Positions 1-5,909 of a stretch of 6,714 bases of DNA are shown piece after piece. The notes below the pieces were generated by a model, which saw nothing but the letters and a program-made list of their open reading frames with translations, was not told where the DNA came from and did no database searches. Source of the stretch: Bacteroidota bacterium (GTDB taxonomy: Bacteria > Bacteroidota > Bacteroidia > J057); the NCBI GenBank assembly GCA_004292985.1, contig RDXT01000660.1, forward strand, positions 1 to 6,714, written 5' to 3'. Within the stretch, counting starts at the first letter, position 1. Each line of letters begins with the position of its first letter. The position numbers and the translations under genes are program-made.

Positions 1-391
1 CAGCGGCTTTAAGCACATCGTCTATGCGACCCGCTTCGAGGAGCGGGACTACCGCATACCGCCCTACCTCGAAGCGCTGGCCCAGCGCTGTGAGGCGCGC
101 CTGTCGGTGGTGTTCGTCAGCCGCAAGCTGCCCGAAGACCGCTTCCCTTCGCGCAATCCGATCCTCGAACAGGTGTACCGGATGGAAACCGAACCCAGCA
201 ACGTGTTTTTCTACAACCTCTACCACCGCGATGTGGTAGCGGGTATCAACCTGTTTATCACCAGCTATCCGACCGACCTGCTGGCCCTGCTTCCCCGCCG
301 CCGCCCGGCCTATGCCATGCGCCTGGGCAGCAGCCTCACCCGCTCGCTGGCAGGTAAAGTCAAAATACCGCTGCTGGCGGTGATGGATTAA
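1..391 (+). CDS. Universal stress protein, C-terminal domain (5' end outside window)
   Basis: This is the last 129 residues of a protein read in the frame starting at base 2 and ending at TAA 389-391. It opens with a hydrophobic strand (HIVYATRFEE), followed by a helix (YLEALAQRCEARL) and a second strand (SVVFVSR). It closes with DVVAGINLFI, a DLLALLPRRR segment and SLTRSLAGKVKIPLLAV. That order matches the second Usp domain of the tandem-Usp proteins common in Bacteroidota, which are cytoplasmic and of poorly defined function. The window edge falls almost at the start of the domain, so an N-terminal Usp domain probably lies outside. The Asp usually found after the first strand (ATDF) is Arg here, and the glycine-rich ATP loop of classical UspA proteins is not evident, so this domain may not bind ATP. 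The family call is fairly secure. It ends 3 bp before pdeM, so the two are probably co-transcribed. Confidence 0.8.
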   Translation, partial: SGFKHIVYATRFEERDYRIPPYLEALAQRCEARLSVVFVSRKLPEDRFPSRNPILEQVYRMETEPSNVFFYNLYHRDVVAGINLFITSYPTDLLALLPRRRPAYAMRLGSSLTRSLAGKVKIPLLAVMD

Positions 392-394
392 GCG

Positions 395-1087
395 ATGCTG
401 CCGGGAAGCTGTCTTTGTATGCACAGCGGACAGCATCTGCACCTGCTGCCACAAAAGGCCCTGTATTGGGCCGAGGAACGCACGCTCGTCATTGCCGACC
501 TGCACGTGGGGAAGGCGGCTCATTTTCGCCGCCACGGGGTGCCCGTTTCGGGGCAGGTGCAGCAGGAAGACCTCCGCCGCCTGGCGGCTTTAATCCATGC
601 GCTCGATCCGGAGCGCCTGCTGTTTCTGGGCGACCTCAGCCACAGCGCCCACAATGCGGAGTGGGAGACCTTCGCAGCGTTTATCAGACCCTACGACTTT
701 CCGAAGCTCCTCATTCGCGGCAACCACGACATTCTCGCCGCAAGCGCCTACGCCGACGCGCAGATCGCGGTACATGCGTCTGAGTTTGCTCCTGGCCCCT
801 TTGTCTTTACCCACGAGCCGCCATCAGAGGCGCATCCCGAAGGCCTTTATGCGCTTTCGGGTCATATACACCCCGGCGTGCTGATCGGGGGCGCAGGTCG
901 CCAGAAACTTCGCTTGCCTTGTTTTCATTTTGGGCCAAAGGGGGCGGTGCTACCTGCATTTGGCGGCTTTACGGGACTGGCTCCGATTAAGCCAGAGGCG
1001 GGAGATCAGGTGTTTGTGGTGGGGGAAGAGGAGGTGCTGGGTCCTATAAGTGGTATACGACCGGCGGAGTCTGGGGCTTTTGGATAG
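395..1087 (+). CDS. pdeM: PdeM, ligase-associated DNA damage response metallophosphoesterase
   Basis: The product is a 230-residue calcineurin-like phosphoesterase, predicted to be a cytoplasmic endonuclease or phosphodiesterase. All the two-metal-site motifs are present in order: DLHVGK (Asp35, His37), GDLSHS (Asp80), GNHD (Asn110, His111), THEP (His140) and SGHIHP (His157, His159). The stretch DLHVGKAAHFRRHGVPV, the LLPQKALYW segment before it and the late LPAFGGFTGL are typical of PdeM rather than of general phosphoesterases. In the family it belongs to a set with an ATP-dependent ligase, an Lhr-like helicase and an exonuclease. None of these is in this window. The ATG at 395 is 3 bp after the preceding stop. 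An ATG at 419 (residue 9), with GGGAAG at 403-408 about 10 nt upstream, is a reasonable alternative; the 395 start retains the first beta strand. Length is normal to slightly long because of a roughly 35-residue tail after FTGL. Confidence 0.93.
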   Translation: MLPGSCLCMHSGQHLHLLPQKALYWAEERTLVIADLHVGKAAHFRRHGVPVSGQVQQEDLRRLAALIHALDPERLLFLGDLSHSAHNAEWETFAAFIRPYDFPKLLIRGNHDILAASAYADAQIAVHASEFAPGPFVFTHEPPSEAHPEGLYALSGHIHPGVLIGGAGRQKLRLPCFHFGPKGAVLPAFGGFTGLAPIKPEAGDQVFVVGEEEVLGPISGIRPAESGAFG

Positions 1088-1091
1088 ATTT

Positions 1092-1112
1092 TACTGCCAT
1101 CTACTGTCCATC
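1092..1112. repeat. Imperfect tandem repeat across the convergent stop codons
   Basis: TACTGCCATC (1092-1101) is followed directly by TACTGTCCATC (1102-1112). The two differ by one inserted T. The second unit overlaps the stop codon of the histidine kinase gene, and the first lies in the 13-bp gap between the convergent pdeM and kinase genes. It looks like a small slippage duplication. No GC-rich hairpin followed by a T-run was seen in this gap, so no intrinsic terminator is called. Confidence 0.5.
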
Positions 1113-2741
1113 TCCCACCTCTATCCTCTCCGGAAGGATCACATCAAAGCGGGTACCGCCTCCTTCGCGGGGGTGAAGTTCGATGCTGCCCCGCAGTTTG
1201 CTGACTGAATTTTTGACAATGTACAGGCCGAGGCCGGAGCCTTTGGACTGGGCGTTTCCGCGAAAAAACATTTCGAAGACCTTCTGACGGAACTTTTCGG
1301 GGATGCCGATGCCGTTGTCTGTCACAGAGATGCGCACATGGTCTTCGAGCGGCTGGGCAGAGACCTCGACAAAGGGAGCAGGTGATTCGGGGTCGTGGTA
1401 ATTGACTCCATTGGCGATGAGGTTCTGCAAAATGGAGGTGAGCAGCTTTTTGTCGCTGAGAATCTCCAGTTCCGGAGCTATTTCGATCCGGAAGGACAGT
1501 CCCTGCGCCTGTGACTGGTGGCGGAGGCTGCCCACCACCTCCTGCGCCAGTTCGTGGAGGCGGATCAGCTCGGGTTTAAGCGCCGCCTTATTCATGCGGG
1601 TAACGTCGAGCAGCTCAGAAAGAATCGAATCGAGGCGCTTGGTGCTGCGGGCGATCAGGTCGAAGTAGCGGTGGGCTGCCGGGTCTTTGACCTCGTCGCG
1701 GGCGATATGGGTGAGGCCGATGATCGAAGCCAGCGGGCCGCGCAGGTCGTGAGAGGCTTTATAGACAAATCCATCCAGCTCGTTGTTTTTTTCCTGGAGC
1801 TTGATTTCAGTCGCTTTGCGGTCGGTAATATCGGTAATGATGGCGATGGAGCCTTGCGGTTTGCCGCTGACATCCACGTAGGGCGATCCGGCGACGAGTA
1901 CCCATAGCACATTGCCGTTTTTCCGGCGGAGTTTCAGTTCGTACTGGTCCGAAATCCCCTTTTGCCGCAGCTCACTTTTGGCCTGGATCACATCGCTCAC
2001 ATTTTCCCCCTGAAGCACCTCATAGCTTTTCTGCCCGACAATTTCAGCCCGCGCCACCCCGAGAATCTCGCACAGCCGGTTATTTACAAACAAAATGGTT
2101 TCATTCGGGTCGGTCAGCACCAGGCCTTCATTCATCATTTCTACCAGGGTCCGGTAGCGCAACTCGCTGTGTATCAGCTCCTGTTCCTGCTTTTTTCGCT
2201 GAGCGACCAGGCGCCCGACAAAAAACTTACGCACCCGCACCAGCACCCCTGCCGAGACAGTAGCCAGCAGGATAATGGCAATAAAAGGGTTGGGTGAACT
2301 GATGATATTGGGCAAGCCCAGGGTACATATCAGAAACAGACAGACCGAAGCAATGGCAAAAATCAGATATTCGCTGAAGCGGCTGATAACCAGCCCGAAA
2401 CCCAACTGTGCAGCTACCAGCAGGGGCACAAAACCAGCTGAAAGGTGATTGGCATAGGCGATAAATATCAGCCCCAGGTAGCCCAGCAACCAGATCGTAA
2501 ACCCGATATCGGGAAGTTTTTTGCGAGCTCCCCGCCAGATTGCAGGCGATATACTGGCCACCAGCGCTGCGATGGAAAGGGGAAGGTAAAGCCAGGCAGG
2601 CATATAAACCCCTGGCAGCCAGATATTTACAATTGCTCCTGTATATACGCCCATAATTCCCGCACTCGCCAATACACCCTGTAACAACTGGATGTCCAGT
2701 GCAGGGGTAGGGCTTGGAGGGGTAGGGCGGGCTGACTTCAT
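1101..2741 (-). CDS. Membrane PAS-domain sensor histidine kinase
   Basis: This is a 546-residue inner-membrane kinase expected to autophosphorylate on His and pass the phosphate to a response regulator. About six hydrophobic segments lie within residues 22-172 (roughly 25-42, 47-66, 80-97, 103-120, 124-145, 152-170), with little extracytoplasmic loop. A charged helix (173-192) follows, then a PAS domain (about 192-310, ending IITDITDRKATE) and a dimerisation/phosphoacceptor domain with the H-box SHDLRGPL (His331). The ATPase domain has an N-box QNLIANGVNY (Asn440, Asn444), G1 DNGIGI (475-480), F-box MFFRG (491-495) and G2 GSGLGL (501-506). It has no receiver or DNA-binding domain, and no response regulator gene is in the window. 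The kinase looks catalytically intact. The ligand is unknown; the compact membrane region suggests sensing within the membrane or, through PAS, the cytoplasm. The ATG is 9 bp after the TraB/GumN stop, so it is probably the last gene of that transcript. Confidence 0.95.
   Translation of the reverse strand: MKSARPTPPSPTPALDIQLLQGVLASAGIMGVYTGAIVNIWLPGVYMPAWLYLPLSIAALVASISPAIWRGARKKLPDIGFTIWLLGYLGLIFIAYANHLSAGFVPLLVAAQLGFGLVISRFSEYLIFAIASVCLFLICTLGLPNIISSPNPFIAIILLATVSAGVLVRVRKFFVGRLVAQRKKQEQELIHSELRYRTLVEMMNEGLVLTDPNETILFVNNRLCEILGVARAEIVGQKSYEVLQGENVSDVIQAKSELRQKGISDQYELKLRRKNGNVLWVLVAGSPYVDVSGKPQGSIAIITDITDRKATEIKLQEKNNELDGFVYKASHDLRGPLASIIGLTHIARDEVKDPAAHRYFDLIARSTKRLDSILSELLDVTRMNKAALKPELIRLHELAQEVVGSLRHQSQAQGLSFRIEIAPELEILSDKKLLTSILQNLIANGVNYHDPESPAPFVEVSAQPLEDHVRISVTDNGIGIPEKFRQKVFEMFFRGNAQSKGSGLGLYIVKNSVSKLRGSIELHPREGGGTRFDVILPERIEVGDGQ
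2703..2728. repeat. Two-copy direct repeat in the kinase N-terminus
   Basis: AGGGGTAGGGC occurs at 2703-2713 and again at 2718-2728, a perfect 11-mer repeated with a 15-bp period. It lies inside the start of the histidine kinase gene and encodes the PTPPSPTP tract at residues 6-13. The period is a multiple of three, so copy-number change would keep the frame and alter only the length of the cytoplasmic proline-rich tail. Confidence 0.7.
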
Positions 2742-2750
2742 GCGTGGGGC

Positions 2751-3620
2751 TTAGAAGACAGGCTCGACACGGTATCCCGCATTGCGCAACAGTTGAATAA
2801 CGCCTTTTTCCCCGCTCAGGTGTCCGGCACCTACCGCAATCAGGGTTTTTTCGTCACGGATAAATGCCTCGATTTCCGGAATCCATTTCTGATTACGGGT
2901 GTCGAGCAGCGTTTCCTGCATGGCATTCATTTCGTCCTGTTTTTGGGTAAATGCCATCAGCGCATCGGTATCCTGGTTGCGGTAGAGCATAAACATACTA
3001 TCGAGCTGAAGGCAGGCCTCCGCCGGATTGTTGACAATCTCCATCAGGTAGGAAACCTGCGATTCGAGCGGGATGCTGTCGAGGATGGTCATTTGCTCTT
3101 TAACCGTTTCGAGGCCGAGCGTTTTTTTCTTCTGTTTGCGAAATTCACCCGAAAGCCAGGTCTCATAGGAAACGGTTTTGCCGCTGACACAGTGCGAAAG
3201 ACTCAGTTGCTGGGCCAGGTAAATAGGCTTTATACGCTCGTACATGGGGATGGCTGTGGCAATGCTGTCCTTCATAAAACGCTGAAGGTCAGTGAACTGC
3301 GATTCGCTTAGCAGCTTATTCAGGGGCTTGTCTGCCGGAAGGAGCATGCCTGTCATGGCGCTGAGGAGGCTCGCCAGATTGCTGTTGTCGAGCGGAATTT
3401 CAAGTACGAGCTGCTTTGATTTTTTGACCGCCGTTTCGAGGCCTGCGGGTAAAAAGAAATCTTCCTGCGGGATAACGTGGATGGTACCCATCAGATAGGA
3501 ACTTTTGGCTCCTTTTCCGGATATTTTCCACAGCAGCGAACTGCCCGATGTCTGTGCGGTAGCGGGAACACAACATACACCCCAGAGGGCCAGAGCAAAA
3601 AGAATGCGGGTATGAATCAT
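2751..3620 (-). CDS. Exported TraB/GumN family protein with intact metal-ligand motifs
   Basis: The 289-residue product starts with a Sec signal peptide (positive start, hydrophobic core to about residue 18, then ATA before Gln23, a good signal peptidase I site). It is therefore likely periplasmic or secreted. The mature part has the TraB/GumN (TIKI-like) layout: LLWKISGKG, SYLMGTIHV with a GX2H motif (Gly45-His48), a conserved Glu74 in LVLEIPLD, RN at 242-243 before a Trp, and a second GX2H in VGAGHLSGEKGV (Gly264-His267). It ends with QLLRNAGYRVEPVF. In this family the two GX2H histidines and the Glu are the proposed metal and catalytic residues, and animal TIKI relatives are metalloproteases. 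The substrate of the bacterial members is unknown. Cys143 and Cys203 could form a disulfide. The ATG at 3618-3620 was chosen because a longer frame extends upstream without a stop but would put about 56 residues before the signal peptide. The chosen start overlaps the upstream stop as ATGA. Confidence 0.9.
   Translation of the reverse strand: MIHTRILFALALWGVCCVPATAQTSGSSLLWKISGKGAKSSYLMGTIHVIPQEDFFLPAGLETAVKKSKQLVLEIPLDNSNLASLLSAMTGMLLPADKPLNKLLSESQFTDLQRFMKDSIATAIPMYERIKPIYLAQQLSLSHCVSGKTVSYETWLSGEFRKQKKKTLGLETVKEQMTILDSIPLESQVSYLMEIVNNPAEACLQLDSMFMLYRNQDTDALMAFTQKQDEMNAMQETLLDTRNQKWIPEIEAFIRDEKTLIAVGAGHLSGEKGVIQLLRNAGYRVEPVF
3617..3620 (-). promoter_or_regulatory. ATGA stop/start overlap coupling the two TraB/GumN genes
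   Basis: On the minus strand ATGA contains the ATG of the downstream TraB/GumN gene (3620-3618) and the TGA of the upstream one (3619-3617). Such 4-bp overlaps usually give translational coupling by ribosome re-initiation. It also fixes the downstream start independently of the signal peptide argument. Confidence 0.75.
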
Positions 3621-4576
3621 TTGGGAGGGTAAAAAGGCGTGGCAGGAATCGGTTTTCCGATGGGTTTGACCGTGTAGCCCGCTTTGCGAAGCAGATGAAG
3701 CAGGCCATATTCGCCGGGGAGCTGCACGGCATGTACGGCGATAAACATACTTTCGTACTGCATTTGCCAGTTGAGCACCTTGATCCATTCCCGGTTGCGG
3801 GCCTCGATAAACTGCCCCATATTGTCGCCAAAGTCAGGTGCCCGCTGTGCAATGAGCCACAGACGATCGAGGTCCTGCTCTCGGTAGGCCCGCAAAAGCC
3901 CCCGGTAGGTCTGACACAGGGCATTTTTGTTGCGGTAGTTATCCATCAGAATGCTGGTCTTCTCTTCAAGGCTGTACTGATCCATCAGAGATTGACGCGC
4001 CCAGCCGTTGCTGAGGGTTTTCAGGGGTTTCCGGACAGCGTTGTACAGATAAAACTCGTAGGAAACAGGCTCCTGGCCCTCTTTAAATCCGAGACAATAG
4101 TCGCAGAGCATCTGGCGGGACAGCAGGAGCGGGTCGTAGCGGCTTTCGAGTTTATATCTCGCTACCGTGGAAAGGGTGTCGTAAAAAAAGGTGCTGATCT
4201 GATCGAATTCTTTTTTGCTTAATAAAAATTCGAGGGTGGAATCGAGCGGCAAAGATCCCCGGTAGAGATAGTCGAGGTTTTCATCCGCCGGATTTACCTC
4301 CATCGCGATGCGGTCCGAGGCTTCGATCAGGGGCGTAATACCTTCTGGCAGAAAAAAATACGAGGCGGGTACTTTAAACAGAATGCCAAAAATATAAGAA
4401 GGCTTTTGCAACCCGTTTCCGCTTACTTCCCAGAGCAGGGAACTTGCCGGATACACAGGTATCGCTTCTGTTTGAAGGTCCGTAATTTCCATCCCCGGCT
4501 CCTGGGCGCGAATCCGGGTATGGGCCGCAAACAGCATCAGAATACAGGCAAGGCATTGAAATACAGAACGGTACAT
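3617..4576 (-). CDS. Exported TraB/GumN paralogue lacking both GX2H histidines
   Basis: The 319-residue product has a signal peptide (about residues 1-24, ending RIRA before Gln25) and follows its neighbour's layout along the whole length: SSLLWEVSGNG, IFGILFKVP, FFLPEGI, AMEVNPAD, VSYEFYLYN, RNREW, LPGEYGLLHLLRKAGYTVKPI. It is evidently a TraB/GumN paralogue. Where the family has the first GX2H, this protein has Gly64-Ile-Leu-Phe67. Where the second should be, it has His282-Ala-Val-Gln285. Both ligand histidines are thus gone, whereas the conserved Glu (Glu93) and Arg-Asn (260-261) remain. The reading frame is clean, so this is a diverged protein, not a pseudogene. Loss of metal-dependent activity is an inference. 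Cys161 and Cys221 match the spacing of the neighbour's cysteines exactly. The ATG at 4574-4576 was chosen because it starts the signal peptide; the frame stays open upstream into the ornithine aminotransferase gene, with no signal-like sequence. Confidence 0.85.
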   Translation of the reverse strand: MYRSVFQCLACILMLFAAHTRIRAQEPGMEITDLQTEAIPVYPASSLLWEVSGNGLQKPSYIFGILFKVPASYFFLPEGITPLIEASDRIAMEVNPADENLDYLYRGSLPLDSTLEFLLSKKEFDQISTFFYDTLSTVARYKLESRYDPLLLSRQMLCDYCLGFKEGQEPVSYEFYLYNAVRKPLKTLSNGWARQSLMDQYSLEEKTSILMDNYRNKNALCQTYRGLLRAYREQDLDRLWLIAQRAPDFGDNMGQFIEARNREWIKVLNWQMQYESMFIAVHAVQLPGEYGLLHLLRKAGYTVKPIGKPIPATPFYPPK

Positions 4577-4640
4577 AGGAAGAAGCAGGGATAGAGGTTG
4601 TCGGAAAACCGGGGGAGCCTTACTTTCAGATGCCTCTAAA

Positions 4641-5897
4641 TTAGGCTTTTTCTTTGGAAAACTCAAGAATTGTTCTGGAGATGATCCCGCAGGATTCTTC
4701 CATCTGTTCATCGCTGATAATCAGCGGCGGAGCAAAACGAATGATATTTCCGTGTGTAGGTTTGGCCAGAAGTCCGTTTTTCATCAGTTCCATGCAAATA
4801 TCCCAGGCTCTCTCGCTATCGCCCTCGTCGTGGATGACTACGGCATTAAGCAGGCCCTTTCCACGGACTTCAGCGACGAGATCAGGTCTGTGAGCGGCTA
4901 AGGTACGCATGCGTTCGCGGAAGATAAGTCCCTGACGCTCTGCATTTTGTGCCATATTTTCATCTACCAGCACCTGAAGGGCCGTGGTAGCTACGGCCGC
5001 CGCCAGCGGATTTCCGCCATAGGTAGAGCCGTGTTCGCCGGGGTGAATGGTAAGCATAATTTCGTCGTCGGCCAGCACTGCCGAAACCGGCAGCATGCCT
5101 CCGGAGAGGGCCTTGCCCAGAATCACAATGTCCGGACGAACAGCTTCATGGTCGCAGGCGAGCATTTTTCCGGTGCGGGCCAGGCCTGTCTGCACTTCAT
5201 CGGCGATCATCAGCACCCGGTGCTGTGTACACAGGGCACGGACACTGCGCAGATAGCCCTCAGAGGGCACCCGCACGCCCGCTTCTCCCTGGATAGGCTC
5301 CAGCATAAAGGCTGCTACGTTCGGATCTTCGAGGGCTTTGGCCAATGCGGCGACATCATCATAGGGAATGATCTCAAATCCGGGCATATAGGGACCGAAT
5401 CCCTGGTAACTCGACGAATCTGTGGACGAAGAAATGGCTGCGAGGGTTCTTCCCCAGAAGTTACCCCCGGCAAACAGGATTTTGGCCTGGTTGGCAGGCA
5501 CACCTTTGACATCATAGGCCCAGCGGCGGGCCAGTTTCAGGGCAGTTTCTCCTCCTTCGACCCCGGTATTCATCGGCAATACGCGGTCATAGCCCAGCAA
5601 TTGGGTGATATATCGCTCATAGGCTCCCAGCTGATCGTTGTAGAACGCGCGGGAGGTCAGTGTAAGTCTTTGCGCCTGGGTAACCAGGGTATCCAGAATC
5701 CGGGGATGACAGTGGCCCTGATTTAAGGAACTGTATGCCGACAAAAAATCAAAAAAACGATCCCCTTCAGGGTTCCATACAAATACGCCTTCGCCCCGGC
5801 TGAGGACTACCGGCAGGGGGTGGTAGTTGTGGGCGCCATAGCGGGCCTCCAGCTCCATAGCTTCGGCTGATCTGAGGGATGTCTGTACGGATAACAT
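4641..5897 (-). CDS. rocD: Ornithine aminotransferase
   Basis: This 418-residue PLP enzyme (EC 2.6.1.13) transfers the delta-amino group of L-ornithine to 2-oxoglutarate. The products are glutamate and glutamate-5-semialdehyde, linking arginine breakdown to proline and glutamate. It has the class III aminotransferase motifs YGAHNYHPLPVVL (20-32), NTGVEGGETALKLARRW (110-126), NFWGRT (146-151), EPIQGEAGV (200-208), ADEVQTGLARTG (232-243), LGKALSGG (260-267) and GSTYGGNPLAA (290-300). The predicted PLP lysine is Lys262, and Asp233 contacts the pyridine nitrogen. Tyr25, Tyr55, Arg150 and Glu205 match the substrate-site residues of human ornithine aminotransferase (Tyr55, Tyr85, Arg180, Glu235) at a constant offset of 30 from my recollection of that sequence. 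This favours ornithine over acetylornithine or GABA as substrate. The ATG at 5895-5897 lies 12 bp after the folA stop; Met14 is a less likely start. Probably co-transcribed with folA. Confidence 0.95.
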   Translation of the reverse strand: MLSVQTSLRSAEAMELEARYGAHNYHPLPVVLSRGEGVFVWNPEGDRFFDFLSAYSSLNQGHCHPRILDTLVTQAQRLTLTSRAFYNDQLGAYERYITQLLGYDRVLPMNTGVEGGETALKLARRWAYDVKGVPANQAKILFAGGNFWGRTLAAISSSTDSSSYQGFGPYMPGFEIIPYDDVAALAKALEDPNVAAFMLEPIQGEAGVRVPSEGYLRSVRALCTQHRVLMIADEVQTGLARTGKMLACDHEAVRPDIVILGKALSGGMLPVSAVLADDEIMLTIHPGEHGSTYGGNPLAAAVATTALQVLVDENMAQNAERQGLIFRERMRTLAAHRPDLVAEVRGKGLLNAVVIHDEGDSERAWDICMELMKNGLLAKPTHGNIIRFAPPLIISDEQMEESCGIISRTILEFSKEKA

Positions 5898-5909
5898 GGG
5901 GGTATCGGG

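Noticed and set aside
2793..3311. Open frame of 172 codons on the + strand opposite the downstream TraB/GumN gene
   Set aside because: It is fully antisense to a gene with a signal peptide and family motifs, and its own translation is not recognisable.
3621..3788. N-terminal extension of the downstream TraB/GumN protein by 56 residues
   Set aside because: The extension would bury the signal peptide and overlap most of the 3' end of the preceding gene; the ATGA-overlap start gives a clean signal peptide.
3400..3924. Open frame of 174 codons on the - strand spanning the junction of the two TraB/GumN genes
   Set aside because: It is out of frame with both well-supported genes, low-complexity in composition, and has no signal or family motif.
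4544..4576. Cys11 in the upstream TraB/GumN signal peptide as a lipoprotein site
   Set aside because: The cysteine is too early, within the hydrophobic core and without a preceding full-length signal; the RIRA-Gln cleavage region further on fits better.
4577..4640. Terminator or promoter in the 64-bp gap between rocD and the TraB/GumN genes
   Set aside because: The minus-strand sequence shows no good inverted repeat with a T-run and no TAnnTTTG element, so neither can be supported.
4577..4711. N-terminal extension of the upstream TraB/GumN protein by 45 residues
   Set aside because: It runs into the rocD coding region and has a polar, unrecognisable sequence; the ATG at 4574-4576 begins a proper signal peptide.
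4947..5726. Open frame of 259 codons on the + strand, antisense to the ornithine aminotransferase gene
   Set aside because: It lies wholly inside a gene with complete catalytic motifs, shows no recognisable protein pattern, and is the kind of antisense frame that GC-rich codon use produces.
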